The translations under genes were made by a program, and so were the position numbers. Below the pieces are notes generated by a model. That model ran no database searches. It was not told the DNA's origin and worked only from the letters and a program-made list of their open reading frames with translations. This document shows, one piece after another, positions 5,116 through 5,230 of a DNA stretch of 5,230 bases. The DNA comes from an uncultured Collinsella sp. Lineage in GTDB: Bacteria; Actinomycetota; Coriobacteriia; Coriobacteriales; Coriobacteriaceae. Where the stretch lies: NCBI GenBank assembly GCA_900548075.1, contig URJD01000134.1:1-5230 (forward strand). The letters are read 5' to 3'. Positions within the stretch are counted from its first letter, which is position 1. Each line of letters begins with the position of its first letter.

Positions 5116-5230
5116 AGTTCCACCCACTCGGGATAGCGCTCCGCCATGGCCTCCTCATAGAGGTCGTCATAGTCTCCCGAGAACTCAGGGATGGGGATGC
5201 CGTATTTGAGGCACGAATCGCGAACGATAT
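5112..5230 (-). CDS. C-terminal part of the gene upstream of the PIN toxin, putative antitoxin (cut by the right edge)
   Basis: An open minus-strand frame enters from the right edge and ends at TGA 5114-5112, four bases inside the PIN start. The visible 38 residues begin IVRDSCLKYGIPIPEF and end AERYPEWVEL. They are rich in acidic and aromatic residues (GDYDDLYEEAMAERYPEW), as is common for the toxin-wrapping tail of type II antitoxins. Several codons with G or C in third position and the tight overlap support a real gene. The DNA-binding N-terminus lies outside the window, so the family (AbrB, RHH or other) cannot be named; the antitoxin role is inferred from position. Confidence 0.68.
   Translation of the reverse strand, partial: IVRDSCLKYGIPIPEFSGDYDDLYEEAMAERYPEWVEL

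Overview
The window looks like chromosomal DNA from a GC-rich Gram-positive bacterium. The gene set, the strong Shine-Dalgarno sites and the protein style fit the Coriobacteriia, perhaps Collinsella. That placement is an inference from style and was not tested by any search.

Layout, left to right. Positions 1-369 hold no complete gene. A possible TTG-started gene runs off the left edge on the minus strand. It is followed by an imperfect inverted repeat and then a yybP-ykoY-type manganese riboswitch whose last helix overlaps a strong intrinsic terminator (273-316). The switch feeds mntP (370-954, + strand), a manganese exporter, so this part is a self-contained Mn2+-controlled efflux unit. Next, on the + strand, comes a hipBA-like toxin-antitoxin operon: an XRE-family HipB-like regulator (1083-1553) and, 3 nt later, a full-length HipA-like Ser/Thr kinase (1557-2861) with the key catalytic residues present. 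The control region between mntP and hipB (955-1082) carries three TGCA-N6-TGCA dyads at 1000, 1027 and 1054. They are exactly 27 bp apart and look like an operator array. The first lies inside the mntP terminator, and the other two form a perfect 17-bp inverted repeat around the likely -10 region.

A perfect 13-bp hairpin (2894-2930) separates the + strand genes from the convergent minus-strand block. That block, read from the right edge leftward, is the C-terminal end of a putative antitoxin (5112 to beyond 5230), a PIN-domain VapC-like ribonuclease overlapping it by an ATGA junction (4594-5115), and a pepD-type M20 dipeptidase (2988-4445) that appears to have its own promoter.

Every complete gene belongs to a known family; I see no CRISPR array, tRNA, rRNA, transposase or prophage gene. 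The least ordinary parts are the 27-bp-periodic operator array shared with the mntP terminator, the strange low-complexity C-terminal linker of the HipB-like protein, and two unrelated toxin-antitoxin modules placed on either side of one housekeeping peptidase gene.
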